From Bacillota bacterium (GTDB lineage: Bacteria > Bacillota > Negativicutes > DSM-13327), in assembly GCA_017889585.1 (NCBI GenBank), contig JAGFZX010000015.1:1-64000 (forward strand): a stretch of DNA of 64,000 nt, read 5' to 3'. A model generated the notes under the pieces. The model had not been told where the DNA came from. It did not search any database and saw only the letters and a program-made list of their open reading frames with translations. Below, in pieces: positions 36,003-44,922 of this stretch (position 1 is its first letter; every line of letters begins with the position of its first letter). The translations under genes were made by a program, and so were the position numbers.

Positions 36003-38015
36003 CTACATTTTAATATTAACACCAGCCATAAAATTGATTCCATCAGCTGGGTAGGATGCTGTCTCCCAGTAGTCAGCATCAAGAATATTATTTATACGCA
36101 GATAATAACTGAGTTTTTCATTTTGGTTATATTTAAAATCAAGATCTAGTGTGTGATAGCCGGCAAGTTGTTTATATGTTGAATCATCTGTTTTAATTTT
36201 ACTGAGGGCATGACCAACAACGGTAGTTTGGAACTTGTCTACCGTATAAGTTAGTCCGTAGTTAAAGATGGAATCAGGCAAATTAACCGCTTTTGTTTCA
36301 ACCCCTGCTGCACTGGTATCTTTGGCATCCAGATATGTATAGTTGACAAAGCCCTGCAGACGTTTTGTAAATTTCCGGTTGTATTCCAATTCCACGCCTT
36401 TTATATCCGTTTTAGAAATATTATAATACGTTTTGTATGTCGAACTGCTACTGTCAGTATCTTTCTCGATACGATCAGTGATTTTATTATTAAAGACGGC
36501 AACATCCAGCGACGACTTATCATCAAAATCGTGTTTCCAACCCACTTCGTAGTTGACTGCCTTTTCAGGGTCAGGTAGCGCCACACCGGCTGTAATATTG
36601 GTAGAAGCTTGTTTGGCCTGAACAAATATATGGGTCTTACCGGCGGAAAAGCGCAGGGTATTTTTTTCATCTAATTGATGGGTAACATTAAAGACCGGAT
36701 CAGTAGAATCTATCGTGCTGCTGTTCTGAATGCTGGTTGAACCCGTTTTGGAATACGAGTACGACTGTTTTGCCTGGTCATAACGCACTCCCATCATGAG
36801 ATTGGTTTTATCATTAATTTTTATATTATCCTGAATATAATAACCACTGCGTTTATCGGTACCGCCTTCATCAAGATCAGAGTTATTCTCGTCTGTACTC
36901 CAGTCAATTTGGGAGTATTTTGCACCCAAGGTGACGGTATTATTCCGGTCAGTCAGTAAATCGCCGGTAAATTCCATAACGTTTCCTTTGGAGTACCAGC
37001 CACTGCGGTACCAGATCGGATGAGCATAGGTATCAGTACCTGCACTGGCATTATTTCCATTATATACCCACAGATCGTTTCCATCTGTTACATGATACAG
37101 TTTTATATTATATTTAAATTGGTTACTGGTTTTTTGATCAAACTGCAAGCCAATATTAGTCTGTTTAAAGTCGGTATATTTCCAGTCCTTCACATCAGAC
37201 TTTCCATTCACCAGTGTATCACCTGACCATTTATTACTTGTAGCAGATGTCTCCTGACCTGTGATTTGATCAATGCCATTAGGTATCTCCCTGTCTGTAT
37301 TCATCGAATAGCCACTAAGTGTCAGAGCAGAATCTTTGTCGATATTCCATTTAATTTTACCGTTGAAATAATCTGTATCATATTCAGAATTATTTAAGGC
37401 ACCACTGCTTTGTTTTTTGCCGGCGGTTACGTAGTAGCTGGAGTTGCTATCACTCCCACTATATGAAGCGTAGTTATCATAACTGTCATGGGAACCGGCT
37501 GACAGTTGAAGATTGGTATGTCCGGCACCTTGCCCCTGCTTTGTAGTAATTAAAATAACGCCGCCTTTATAATCTGTTCCGTATTGTACAGGACCAGGCC
37601 CCTTGATAATCTCAATCTTCTCAATGTTATCAACAGGTATCGTTTCCAAATTAGATGCAGAGTTTGAAGCGATGCCAGACAAAGGGAATACCGGTATGCC
37701 GTCGATGTAGATTTTAGTCTGATCGGATGCTGCCCCACGGATGCGTACCAGACGACTGCCTTTACCGGCATAAGAGACATACATCCCAGGCACCGTATTA
37801 ATTACCTCAGCAAGATTTGTTGCACCCATCTCTTTAATCTTATCTGCCGTAATGACCGCTGTCGTCACTAGATAGTCTGCTAATGCCGTCGAATGAACTT
37901 CCACTTCATCAACAGAAACCGCATCGGCCTCTTCCGCCATGGCAGGATTGAGTGAGCTGAACAGACAAATACAAACCGCCGGTGGGATAACCATTTTTTT
38001 AATACTTTTTCTCAT
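36003..38015 (-). CDS. TonB-dependent outer-membrane receptor
   Basis: A 670-residue outer-membrane beta-barrel that imports a ligand using TonB/ExbB/ExbD energy. Signal peptide about 1-28 (ICLFSSLNPAMAEE). The plug domain (about 45-160) has NLAEVINTVPGMYVS, VRIRGAASDQTKIYIDGIPV and IEKIEIIKGPGPVQYGTDYKGGVILITTK. The rest is a barrel of alternating strands ending with a beta-signal-like INFMAGVNIKM. The ATG at 38015 has GGGAGGG 8 bases upstream. Its promoter (38159-38186) shares a core element with the modA, tonB and molA/molB-like promoters, so a molybdenum or tungsten compound is the proposed ligand. Iron or cobalamin receptors belong to the same family and are not excluded. Confidence 0.9.
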   Translation of the reverse strand: MRKSIKKMVIPPAVCICLFSSLNPAMAEEADAVSVDEVEVHSTALADYLVTTAVITADKIKEMGATNLAEVINTVPGMYVSYAGKGSRLVRIRGAASDQTKIYIDGIPVFPLSGIASNSASNLETIPVDNIEKIEIIKGPGPVQYGTDYKGGVILITTKQGQGAGHTNLQLSAGSHDSYDNYASYSGSDSNSSYYVTAGKKQSSGALNNSEYDTDYFNGKIKWNIDKDSALTLSGYSMNTDREIPNGIDQITGQETSATSNKWSGDTLVNGKSDVKDWKYTDFKQTNIGLQFDQKTSNQFKYNIKLYHVTDGNDLWVYNGNNASAGTDTYAHPIWYRSGWYSKGNVMEFTGDLLTDRNNTVTLGAKYSQIDWSTDENNSDLDEGGTDKRSGYYIQDNIKINDKTNLMMGVRYDQAKQSYSYSKTGSTSIQNSSTIDSTDPVFNVTHQLDEKNTLRFSAGKTHIFVQAKQASTNITAGVALPDPEKAVNYEVGWKHDFDDKSSLDVAVFNNKITDRIEKDTDSSSSTYKTYYNISKTDIKGVELEYNRKFTKRLQGFVNYTYLDAKDTSAAGVETKAVNLPDSIFNYGLTYTVDKFQTTVVGHALSKIKTDDSTYKQLAGYHTLDLDFKYNQNEKLSYYLRINNILDADYWETASYPADGINFMAGVNIKM

Positions 38016-38155
38016 ATGATAAACCCTCCCTCTCCTCAATAAATAAATTCACCCAAATATCAGGCTTTTTTTAATAGCCACATATTTCATTAATTATATA
38101 AAATTCCATTTATTATAAGCATATTTAAATTTAGCATTTAATGTAAATTAACATC

Positions 38156-38186
38156 CTAAATATAACTATACTCAAACTAATATAAA
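38156..38186 (-). promoter_or_regulatory. TonB-receptor promoter with shared TTAGTTTG element
   Basis: On the minus strand TTTATA (38181-38186), a 16-bp spacer beginning TTAGTTTG, and TATATT (38159-38164) form a promoter about 145 bp before the receptor start. The plus-strand words CTAAATATAAC, AT and CAAAC in this stretch recur in the same order upstream of the molB-like gene (58220-58245). Confidence 0.45.
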
Positions 38187-38194
38187 CAACTTTT

Positions 38195-38944
38195 TTACGG
38201 CTTAATACTTACTTTCTGTCCTGTTTTGTATATAGCATTTCGTTCAAAGCCTGATATTATATGTGCCGCGCCAGCATTATCCTTAATTACAAAGCTTGAT
38301 AGGTCATTAACACCGAACGAAAACAACTTCGGTGCCAAAGGAGTAAAAGGTCCAACAATGACGACATAAGCATTTCGGGCTAGCTGTAGCATGCGCGGTA
38401 ATGTTTTGTCAATCAAACTGTTACAACCGAGGATAACAAAATCACTTTCTGGTAGGATATATTCAGCAGCCGATTGAGGGTAATCACCTTCCGCTGGCTC
38501 ACGTTCAATAACAGTAAGATCACATACTGGTTGGAACAGTTGCTCAATATAAGGAAAATGACCGAGAACGGCAACTTTTTTATTTTTTATCACATTTTGA
38601 TAGGCAATAAAGGGATCGTTAAGACGATCCTCACTATACTGACTGTTAGAAAGGACAATTCCGTTGTCGGTCGCGACTGCTGGCGAATTATACCAGGCAT
38701 TTATCGCCGCCATCCCAACAGAGGCTTCAATAAAATTCCAAGATTTAATGCATTGGGCCAATTTCTTCAGTGGCATATGCAGTGATTTTTCCATCATTTC
38801 CGGCAGGGTATCTCCCGGCATAATATGGCTAAAACCACACCCATTGCCACTTCGTATAAGCACACCATAAGTGCCGCAAATAAACTCATCAACAAGACAC
38901 TTCTCAGGCATTCCTTCAATTAACGCATCATATAATTCCCACAT
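38195..38944 (-). CDS. DUF4213/DUF364 protein, putative heavy-metal chelation family
   Basis: A 249-residue protein starting MWELYDALIEGMPE. DUF4213 comes first (about 1-100, FICGTYGVLIRSGNGCGFSH and LAQCIKSWNFIEASVGMAAINAW). The DUF364 Rossmann-like domain follows (about 125-245, KKVAVLGHFPYIEQL, VIEREPAEGDYP, ILPESDFVILGCNSLIDKTLPRML, VVIVGPFTPLAP). The family has been proposed to handle metal ions or a metal chelate in anaerobes; no member's reaction is known to me. It lies between an ABC-ATPase gene and the TonB receptor. Confidence 0.85.
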   Translation of the reverse strand: MWELYDALIEGMPEKCLVDEFICGTYGVLIRSGNGCGFSHIMPGDTLPEMMEKSLHMPLKKLAQCIKSWNFIEASVGMAAINAWYNSPAVATDNGIVLSNSQYSEDRLNDPFIAYQNVIKNKKVAVLGHFPYIEQLFQPVCDLTVIEREPAEGDYPQSAAEYILPESDFVILGCNSLIDKTLPRMLQLARNAYVVIVGPFTPLAPKLFSFGVNDLSSFVIKDNAGAAHIISGFERNAIYKTGQKVSIKP

Positions 38945-39007
38945 TTTTTATTTTTCTCCTTACCCCATATTAGGCAAATCTGACCTTTTATGTCTGGCGC
39001 CCAATCG

Positions 39008-40033
39008 CTACAAGACAGATTTCAAAGGATAGACTCTTTCGCCATGCCTCAACTGCTGTCGAACAGCCTGCATGATAGCATCTAGCTTTTCAATATCACT
39101 CAGACTTTCAATTTCTTCGTCTGAAGTTTCCATTATTTTATGGATGCCACCGTTCTTTATCACGATACGTTTATTGGCACTCAAAGCGAGCAGTGGATCA
39201 TGGGTAGAAATCAATACAATTTTTTCGTTTTCCGTCAACAGGCTAATAGCCTGCTTTCGGTCAATGCCAGCATTTTCAATTTCATCAATCAGGACAACAG
39301 GCGAAGAACTCATATAGGCCGTGTCGGCAATCATCAATGCACGGGATTGCCCCCCCGAGAGCTGGGTCACTTTTGTATCCATGGTGAATTTTTCACCAGC
39401 CAGTTCATTGGCACATACAAAACATTGTTTTATCACCTGTTCGGCATTCTCACAAAGACGACTTTTTGCATGCATTGCCAGAAATTCCGCGACATTCAGA
39501 TCCATAACGAAATTCATATTTTGTGACAACTGCGCCACCATTTTATTGCCCATATCAAATCGTTCCTCATCACTCAACTGATGATCATTAATCAATATTT
39601 GGCGTCTGGTCGGCGTATCACACTGTGCTAAACACTCAATATCGCCCAGCAGACAGCTTTTCCCCGAACCCGTAGGACCTACAATACTAACAACCTCACC
39701 AATCGTTATCGTAAGGGTTATATTCTCCGCTTCCCCCTGTTTATTTCTGCCGCCAACGATTGTAATTTTTTGTACCTTTTCTCTCTCTTCCCGGTTATTT
39801 ACCAGTGTCGCCATGAATTTTACCAATTCTTCAGTTAGGCCGATTGCATCGAGGCCAAACTCTTCTAATTGCTCCAGCGGTATTTTCTCTAATGCCCGGG
39901 CTACCGTGAGATTTTTCTGCAGGTCCTGCAAATTATAATTAATAAAAAAATCCTGTACGACTGGATAATTCATAAAGATTTCAGCAATCGTCTTATAAGC
40001 GACAATCTCTCTAATTCTTGTATTTTGCATCAT
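39008..40033 (-). CDS. Soluble ABC-type ATPase of the TonB/DUF364 cluster, unknown role
   Basis: A 341-residue protein. The N-terminal helical region (about 1-85) resembles the small domains that precede redox or metal proteins (YKTIAEIFMNYPVVQDFFINY). One ABC domain follows: Walker A GPTGSGKS at 119-126, signature LSGGQ at 225-229, Walker B VVLIDE at 246-251 and STHDP as H-loop. No permease is adjacent, and Walker B is followed by IENAGIDRKQA rather than the usual D-loop, so an importer role is doubtful. It is 4 bp from the GTPase gene; the two are probably one functional unit handling a metal centre or chelate. Confidence 0.83.
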   Translation of the reverse strand: MMQNTRIREIVAYKTIAEIFMNYPVVQDFFINYNLQDLQKNLTVARALEKIPLEQLEEFGLDAIGLTEELVKFMATLVNNREEREKVQKITIVGGRNKQGEAENITLTITIGEVVSIVGPTGSGKSCLLGDIECLAQCDTPTRRQILINDHQLSDEERFDMGNKMVAQLSQNMNFVMDLNVAEFLAMHAKSRLCENAEQVIKQCFVCANELAGEKFTMDTKVTQLSGGQSRALMIADTAYMSSSPVVLIDEIENAGIDRKQAISLLTENEKIVLISTHDPLLALSANKRIVIKNGGIHKIMETSDEEIESLSDIEKLDAIMQAVRQQLRHGERVYPLKSVL

Positions 40034-40037
40034 AATT

Positions 40038-40724
40038 TCACCTGAATTCCATCTTTTTTAGCATTCCCATTTGGTAGGTTTCACCGATTCGTGTTTCCCC
40101 GGTACAGTAGGCACATACTGAAGCGGGCATCGAGAAGCGCAAACGTCGATTTTTCAGGGTATTAATGTCCGCTGCATTTATGACATGCTTACTCAGCATG
40201 AACGCCCCTTGACCGGTAATTCCGTTTACAAATAGAATTCTGGCTCCAGGGTTGACTTGTCGTACATTGAACATAAACACTTCACGTTCAGCCTGCGAGA
40301 CGATATCCCCCTTCGTAATTAAAACAATATCAGCCAGTTTCAGCATAGGGCCAATTTTACGAGGAGTATTAACTCCAGATAGATTGTCAATAACGCAAAT
40401 GCCAAGAATCCCCTGAACATGCGGAGAACAGCGATTGCATAAACCAGCGCTTTCACTGATCAGTATATCCAAACCAGCGCGCTGCCCCCACTCAACTGCA
40501 TTCTCAATATTGCTGATAAAAAAATGATCAGGACAGAATTTCCCAGAGAATCCCACCTGAACTTTTACGCCATATTCCTTATAGCGCAGTTGATCAAAAG
40601 AAGTCAGGCAGTCAAATTTTACAACACCGACCTCCTGACCATTATCCCTAAGACAATCGATTAGTCTGAGAATTACTGAAGTTTTACCCGAAGAAGGCGC
40701 CCCTGATACCGTAATGAGTTTCAT
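40038..40724 (-). CDS. G3E-like GTP-binding protein (HypB/UreG/CobW relative)
   Basis: A 228-residue P-loop protein of the type that delivers metals or assembles cofactors. Walker A GAPSSGKTS at 8-16; LDILISESAGLCNRCSPHVQ carries the ESxG motif of G3E GTPases followed by a CxxC pair. The specificity-like motif LITKGD follows at about 155, and a second cysteine pair SVCAYCTGE lies near the end. The four cysteines may bind a metal or cluster. GGGGGG stands 6 bases before the ATG. It follows exbD by 36 bp, tying tonB-exbB-exbD to the GTPase, ABC-ATPase and DUF364 genes. Confidence 0.85.
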   Translation of the reverse strand: MKLITVSGAPSSGKTSVILRLIDCLRDNGQEVGVVKFDCLTSFDQLRYKEYGVKVQVGFSGKFCPDHFFISNIENAVEWGQRAGLDILISESAGLCNRCSPHVQGILGICVIDNLSGVNTPRKIGPMLKLADIVLITKGDIVSQAEREVFMFNVRQVNPGARILFVNGITGQGAFMLSKHVINAADINTLKNRRLRFSMPASVCAYCTGETRIGETYQMGMLKKMEFR

Positions 40725-40760
40725 AGATTTCCCCCCAAAGCTCGTTTTAAAAAAGCAACT

Positions 40761-41186
40761 TCACCTGGCTGCCACATCTTTGCCGGCAGGATTAACAGCA
40801 ATGGCAATTCTTTGTATCCCCTTTCGGCGAATAACATCCATCAGTTCCACCACACGCCCGTGTTCAACGCCGCTGTCGGCATTAATAATGACAGAGATTT
40901 GTTTATCGCTTTGCCTCTGGCGTACAAGCCGTTGAGCAGCTTCCGCCGGGGTCCCAACTTGTTCCTTGTCGCAGAAGAGTTTGCCCTCTTTGGTTAAAGT
41001 TAGCGAAATCACCTGTTGCGGCTTGTCCTGGATTCCGGCCGCATGAGGAAGATTCACAGGCAGCGTATACTGGTTACTCATGGTTAAGGTAGCCAACATG
41101 AAAAACACCAGCAAAAAAAACATGGTATCGATCATAGGTATAATCTCGATGCGGGCTTTTTTTAACGGTTTTCGCGGCATCTTCAT
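40761..41186 (-). CDS. exbD: ExbD/TolR-family proton-channel subunit
   Basis: A 141-residue inner-membrane protein with one N-terminal membrane helix carrying the essential aspartate (RIEIIPMIDTMFFLLVFFMLATL) and a periplasmic domain (about 45-141). It forms the TonB-energising complex with ExbB. The ATG at 41186 has AGGAG 8 bases upstream, overlapping the exbB stop region. It belongs to tonB-exbB-exbD-GTPase-ABC-DUF364. Confidence 0.92.
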   Translation of the reverse strand: MKMPRKPLKKARIEIIPMIDTMFFLLVFFMLATLTMSNQYTLPVNLPHAAGIQDKPQQVISLTLTKEGKLFCDKEQVGTPAEAAQRLVRQRQSDKQISVIINADSGVEHGRVVELMDVIRRKGIQRIAIAVNPAGKDVAAR

Positions 41187-41191
41187 CACCG

Positions 41192-41782
41192 TCACTCCTT
41201 ATCCGGAAGGGATAATGCCATTTCCAGTCGGGTGGCATAGTGTTCAATTGTTTCGGTTTCCCTTTCAATGCGGGCCAAAAAATAGTTGTATGGAATTAGA
41301 GCTATAACCGCCACGGTTATTCCTGTTGCGGTAGCAATCAGCGCCTCAGCAACTCCACCAGTAACGGCGTGGGGTTGGCCCATTCCAGATAGCGCCATAA
41401 TCTGAAAAGAATCAATCATGCCAATAATCGTGCCCAAAAGTCCAAGGAGCGGCGACAAAGTGACAACTGTGTCCAGTACTGGCAATCCGCGACGCATTGC
41501 TGCAATTTCATTGATCCCCGTCGCTTCCATGGCTTTTGAAGAGTGATAACGATTGACTATCCCGGCCGACATAACGCGGATAAGCGGCAAAGAGGAGTTT
41601 TTCGCCATGGCCGTCGCTTCATCTATACGCCTATCACCGATCATATTCAACATTGTTTCGGCGAGGTTTATTGCACCGATACGCCGAAAGAAGAAAAAAC
41701 GTTCGACAATGACAGTTACCGCCACAACAGAGCAGACGGCGAGGGGCAGCATCATCCAACCCCCTTTTAACAATTCGTACAT
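41192..41782 (-). CDS. exbB: ExbB/TolQ-family proton-channel protein
   Basis: A 196-residue inner-membrane protein with three membrane helices: near residues 8-28, and the paired helices around LDTVVTLSPLLGLLGTIIGMIDSF and GGVAEALIATATGITVAVIALIPYNYF, the two conserved MotA/TolQ/ExbB blocks. The second ATG (41782) is 9 bases from a GAGAG site and is chosen. With ExbD it uses proton flow to energise TonB. A 5-bp gap separates it from exbD. Confidence 0.93.
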   Translation of the reverse strand: MYELLKGGWMMLPLAVCSVVAVTVIVERFFFFRRIGAINLAETMLNMIGDRRIDEATAMAKNSSLPLIRVMSAGIVNRYHSSKAMEATGINEIAAMRRGLPVLDTVVTLSPLLGLLGTIIGMIDSFQIMALSGMGQPHAVTGGVAEALIATATGITVAVIALIPYNYFLARIERETETIEHYATRLEMALSLPDKE

Positions 41783-41828
41783 TAGGATCATCTCTCTTTC
41801 TGCTTGAAAATTATTGTTGTAATGCCAA

Positions 41829-42533
41829 TCACTCTATCTCGTCAAGACGGAACCGGACTCTTACGTCATGAGAACTGGCAACAGGCACGCCGCCCTTTGT
41901 CGCCGGGGAAAAGCGCCACTTTTTCACCGCCTGCACGGCAGCTTCGTCCAAGATGTCATAACCGCTTCCCTCCTTCACCGATGCCATTGTGACCGATCCA
42001 TCAACATCGATGCGGACGCGCACCGCTACCGCTCCTTCCCATCTAGCCTTCCTAGCAGCCTGTGGATAGTCCGGTTTGGGCCCATAGAGATAATTAGGAG
42101 ATGTCCTGCCGCCTCCACCATGATTATTCGACGCCCCTTCACCGACGTTTGATTTCTCCCTATTTGAGCCAACCGAAACCATTTGTTCAACCACTTCTGT
42201 GCCAGACGAAACAACCTTAGCAACTGAGGTGTCACTTATTTCTCCCGGCAAAGCTGGAGAAAAAGACTCCGTACGGGCAGTAATCTGCGTCAGGTTTGGA
42301 GCAAGTCGTTCGGTCGAGGCCGACGGAGAAAAATCCGCTGGCGCAGGAGGTATCTCATCCTCCTTGTCAATCATAACGGCCGGATCAATGAAAACTTCTA
42401 TGGCAGTAATTTCCGCTGTCTTATCCACCAGATAAGGCGGTCCCAGCATAGCCAGACAGACAATCAGGGCACTGTGAAGAAGGAACGAGATTCCGGCAGG
42501 TTTTGCATATGGGAATTTGCTAAGATATTTCAT
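41829..42533 (-). CDS. tonB: TonB energy-transducing protein
   Basis: A 234-residue protein anchored by an N-terminal helix (about 13-32, GISFLLHSALIVCLAMLG). A proline- and serine-rich periplasmic spacer (about 33-150) leads to the C-terminal TonB domain with the YGPKPDYPQAARKARWEGAVAVRV motif and AVQAVKKWRFSPATKGGVPV. GGAGG lies 5 bases before the ATG at 42533. First gene of the tonB-exbBD operon. The promoter 206 bp upstream (42739-42767) carries the same core as the modA promoter, so this TonB set appears to be dedicated to the Mo/W island. Confidence 0.93.
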   Translation of the reverse strand: MKYLSKFPYAKPAGISFLLHSALIVCLAMLGPPYLVDKTAEITAIEVFIDPAVMIDKEDEIPPAPADFSPSASTERLAPNLTQITARTESFSPALPGEISDTSVAKVVSSGTEVVEQMVSVGSNREKSNVGEGASNNHGGGGRTSPNYLYGPKPDYPQAARKARWEGAVAVRVRIDVDGSVTMASVKEGSGYDILDEAAVQAVKKWRFSPATKGGVPVASSHDVRVRFRLDEIE

Positions 42534-42738
42534 TCTGGCCTCCGTCAAAGGTTCACCCCCTCTTGTTTTCGGGCTTCACCATGTGTTATCGCAATAGATA
42601 CTCATGTCAAAAAGAATGTCGATTACATTGTTCCTGCTTTGTCAGCATCGATTCTTGGGTCCTGATATATTTGTAAACGATCCAGCATCTCTTTCTTCTA
42701 GATATCATGAAATCATTTCCATGAATAATTCCATAATT

Positions 42739-42767
42739 ATGATATTACAAAAACAAACTAAGGTCAA
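42739..42767 (-). promoter_or_regulatory. tonB-exbBD promoter with shared Mo/W-island element
   Basis: On the minus strand, -35 TTGACC (42762-42767), the 17-bp spacer TTAGTTTGTTTTTGTAA and -10 TATCAT (42739-42744). The spacer is nearly the same as in the modA and molA-like promoters. A second TTTAGTTTGTTTT occurs on the plus strand at 42791-42803, giving an inverted pair. Between this and tonB the 5' leader shows no further clear structure. Confidence 0.65.
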
Positions 42768-42946
42768 CAAAAACATATATCAATTTTATATTTAGTTTGT
42801 TTTGGTTGTTTTATTTTGTTTGTTTATGCTTTGCTAGTGTCCAAAAAGACATACGCAAACAAAGCATCCATTATGTATTAAACACTGAATACTATTTAGC
42901 ACTCTAGAAAATTAGCAAATTACTTTCGAAAAACATAAAAGAAAGT

Positions 42947-43012
42947 AAAAAACCTGCCTCTTTTGCGGTATTGTTTAATCGCCAAATCAAACAAGCCCAA
43001 GGAGCATTCTTT
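42947..43012 (-). terminator. Terminator region after the orphan modA-like gene
   Basis: On the minus strand a 9-bp hairpin with one G-T pair (TTGTTTGAT/ATTAAACAA around TTGGCG) is followed by AGGCAGG and six T residues, 100-165 bp past the stop at 43112. A TATAAT at 43023-43028 just before it could instead make this a separate RNA of about 70 nt. The 578-bp gap 42534-43111 otherwise holds only the tonB promoter. Confidence 0.4.
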
Positions 43013-43111
43013 TACTTTTATGATTATACCTACTCTTTGTAAAGGCAACAGCCACTCTCAAACATAAATTTTTTTGACCTTACCAACCTTATCGCGAAAG
43101 AAGCTATTCAA

Positions 43112-43915
43112 TTATTGAATAGCTTGAAAACCATATTTATTAAGCACTGCCATCCCATCAGAACTCGTCAAATATTGCAAAAAGCCTTCTGCTTCCTTAG
43201 GATGCTTCGTACCACAAATAACAGCACCGAGAAATGTGATTGGTTCATGTGTATTTTCCGGGGCTATTGCAACAACTTTTACTTTGTCACTAGCGGCTGC
43301 CACTGTGGAAAATACAATCCCAGCTTCCACATTCCCTGTCTCCACATACGTCAACACTGTATGAATATCTTTGGTCATCACAGCTTTTTCTTGCACTGTT
43401 TCCCATACTTGTAATTTTTCTAATACCTGTTTGGCATATTCCCCAGCTGGCACTGTGTCTGGCATACCCATGCCAAAACGCGTAACATTTGAGTTGGTCA
43501 AATCTTGAAAGCTTTGCAATTCAAGTTTTGAAGCTTTCGGTACAATCAATACCAATTGGTTCCCAACCAAATTCTTACGTGTAGCAGGAATAATTAGATT
43601 CTTTTTCTGCAATGCATCCATTTGTTTATTTGCAGCGGAAATAAACAAATCCGTTGATGCTCCTTGCTCTATTTGGGTTTGCAATGCGCCAGAAGAAGCC
43701 AAGTTATATACAATCTTAATCGGATGATCAGCTTCATATTTTTGTTGAATTTCCAGCAGAGCATCTTTAAGCCCCATGGCTGCCGATACATTTATTTCAA
43801 CTAGCTGAGATTGAGGAGCTACGACCGGTTGCATCTTCCCACATCCAGTAATGAATAAAAAGGTCATGGCGCTTACTACTAAACACATTTTGGCATATAG
43901 GCCATTCATCGACAT
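43112..43915 (-). CDS. ModA-like molybdate/tungstate-binding lipoprotein (orphan)
   Basis: A 267-residue ABC-type binding protein. Lipoprotein signal with lipobox FITGC at residues 21-25. The ModA fold is shown by INVSAAMGLKDALLEIQQKYE, YNLASSGALQTQIEQGASTDLFISAA, DTVPAGEYAKQVLEKL and the VLTYVETGNVEAGIVF hinge strand. AGGGGG lies 7-8 bases before the ATG. It is last in modD-wtpA-modA, with no permease or ATPase. It probably feeds the modBC transporter at 48062-49457 or serves as a sensor. It is clearly paralogous to the modA gene at 47228. Confidence 0.9.
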   Translation of the reverse strand: MSMNGLYAKMCLVVSAMTFLFITGCGKMQPVVAPQSQLVEINVSAAMGLKDALLEIQQKYEADHPIKIVYNLASSGALQTQIEQGASTDLFISAANKQMDALQKKNLIIPATRKNLVGNQLVLIVPKASKLELQSFQDLTNSNVTRFGMGMPDTVPAGEYAKQVLEKLQVWETVQEKAVMTKDIHTVLTYVETGNVEAGIVFSTVAAASDKVKVVAIAPENTHEPITFLGAVICGTKHPKEAEGFLQYLTSSDGMAVLNKYGFQAIQ

Positions 43916-43927
43916 AATATATCCCCC

Positions 43928-44902
43928 TTATTCTTGCAGCCCCTTCACTACATGTTGAAGTTCCATCGGCAGGAAAAGCTTCTCATCTTCTCGAACTTGC
44001 GGTGGATTCATTGGAATAAATCCCGCTTTATTCATATAATCTTGCCCATCAGTCAAAAGAAACTCTAAAAATTCCAACGCTTCTTGACGGTGGGGTGAAT
44101 TATTTACTAAGGTTAAGCCATAAATAATAGGTTGTCCTTTTACCTCCACAAAAGATCCCTCTGCCTTACCAGTAAGTTTTAAAACAGCTTGTTGATAGTA
44201 GTCCGCATACCCTAAAGATGAGAAATCTAGTTGTTCTGGTAACTTCACATAGGAATAACCACCTTGTTTCGCTGAGGATTCATACATAAAGAAATAATCT
44301 AATTGACCAATACGAAGTTTTTCCTGAATTTCTTTCCCATTATTCACAATATTAGTAGGATGAAAATTCTTTTCCAGCCTTTGGTACAAACCAGGCAACT
44401 GGTAATATTTCTCAGCCAACTGCATCGACAAGACAGCCCGATAGCCGCCAGGATCTAAATTGGGATCAGTATGGCCATATTCTACATCAGGTCTAGCTAA
44501 AATCTCATACCAGTTATCCTCGTTAATTTCATCAGCATATTTACTTTTATCAGTATAAACTAAGACAGCCTTGTTCCTTGCAAAAAACACATTAAACTTC
44601 GCAAACTCAGGTTTCATCAAACTATCAATGGTTTCATAGTCGGCCGAAGCAACAATATCACAGGGTCTGTTCATTTCCGTTACTTTACGAGCGGCTTCCC
44701 GGCTTCCGCTTCCTTCCAACACCACCTTAATTTCTGGATGAACAGCCTCAAATGCCTTAGCAATCTTCTGAAAAGGTCCATTTAAACTTCCTGCATGAAA
44801 TACAATCACTTCTGTTTTCTCAGGCATTTCTGCAGCATACCCAACTGGAAGAAATGATAAAGATACACATAAACATAATAAAACTATACTTCTAAAATTC
44901 AT
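43928..44902 (-). CDS. WtpA-like tungstate/molybdate-binding protein (orphan)
   Basis: A 324-residue exported binding protein closest by eye to archaeal-type WtpA/TupA-related tungstate binders: VIVFHAGSLNGPFQKIAKAFE, VVLEGSGSREAARKVTE, DIVASADYETIDSL, FARNKAVLVYTDKSKY, GHTDPNLDPGGYRA and FMYESSAKQGGYSYVKLP. The signal peptide (about 1-23) ends GYAAEMPE without a lipobox. The ATG at 44902 is used since AAAGGGG is 8 bases upstream. It is flanked by modD and the modA-like gene and has no transporter partners of its own in the operon. Confidence 0.85.
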   Translation of the reverse strand: MNFRSIVLLCLCVSLSFLPVGYAAEMPEKTEVIVFHAGSLNGPFQKIAKAFEAVHPEIKVVLEGSGSREAARKVTEMNRPCDIVASADYETIDSLMKPEFAKFNVFFARNKAVLVYTDKSKYADEINEDNWYEILARPDVEYGHTDPNLDPGGYRAVLSMQLAEKYYQLPGLYQRLEKNFHPTNIVNNGKEIQEKLRIGQLDYFFMYESSAKQGGYSYVKLPEQLDFSSLGYADYYQQAVLKLTGKAEGSFVEVKGQPIIYGLTLVNNSPHRQEALEFLEFLLTDGQDYMNKAGFIPMNPPQVREDEKLFLPMELQHVVKGLQE

Positions 44903-44922
44903 AACACTAACCCCTTTCATTC

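Noticed and set aside
39008-40033. Importer ATPase for the TonB receptor's ligand
   Set aside because: No permease or binding protein adjoins it, the domain has an extra N-terminal region, and the FecBCD-type set at 54390-58058 already offers a full importer.
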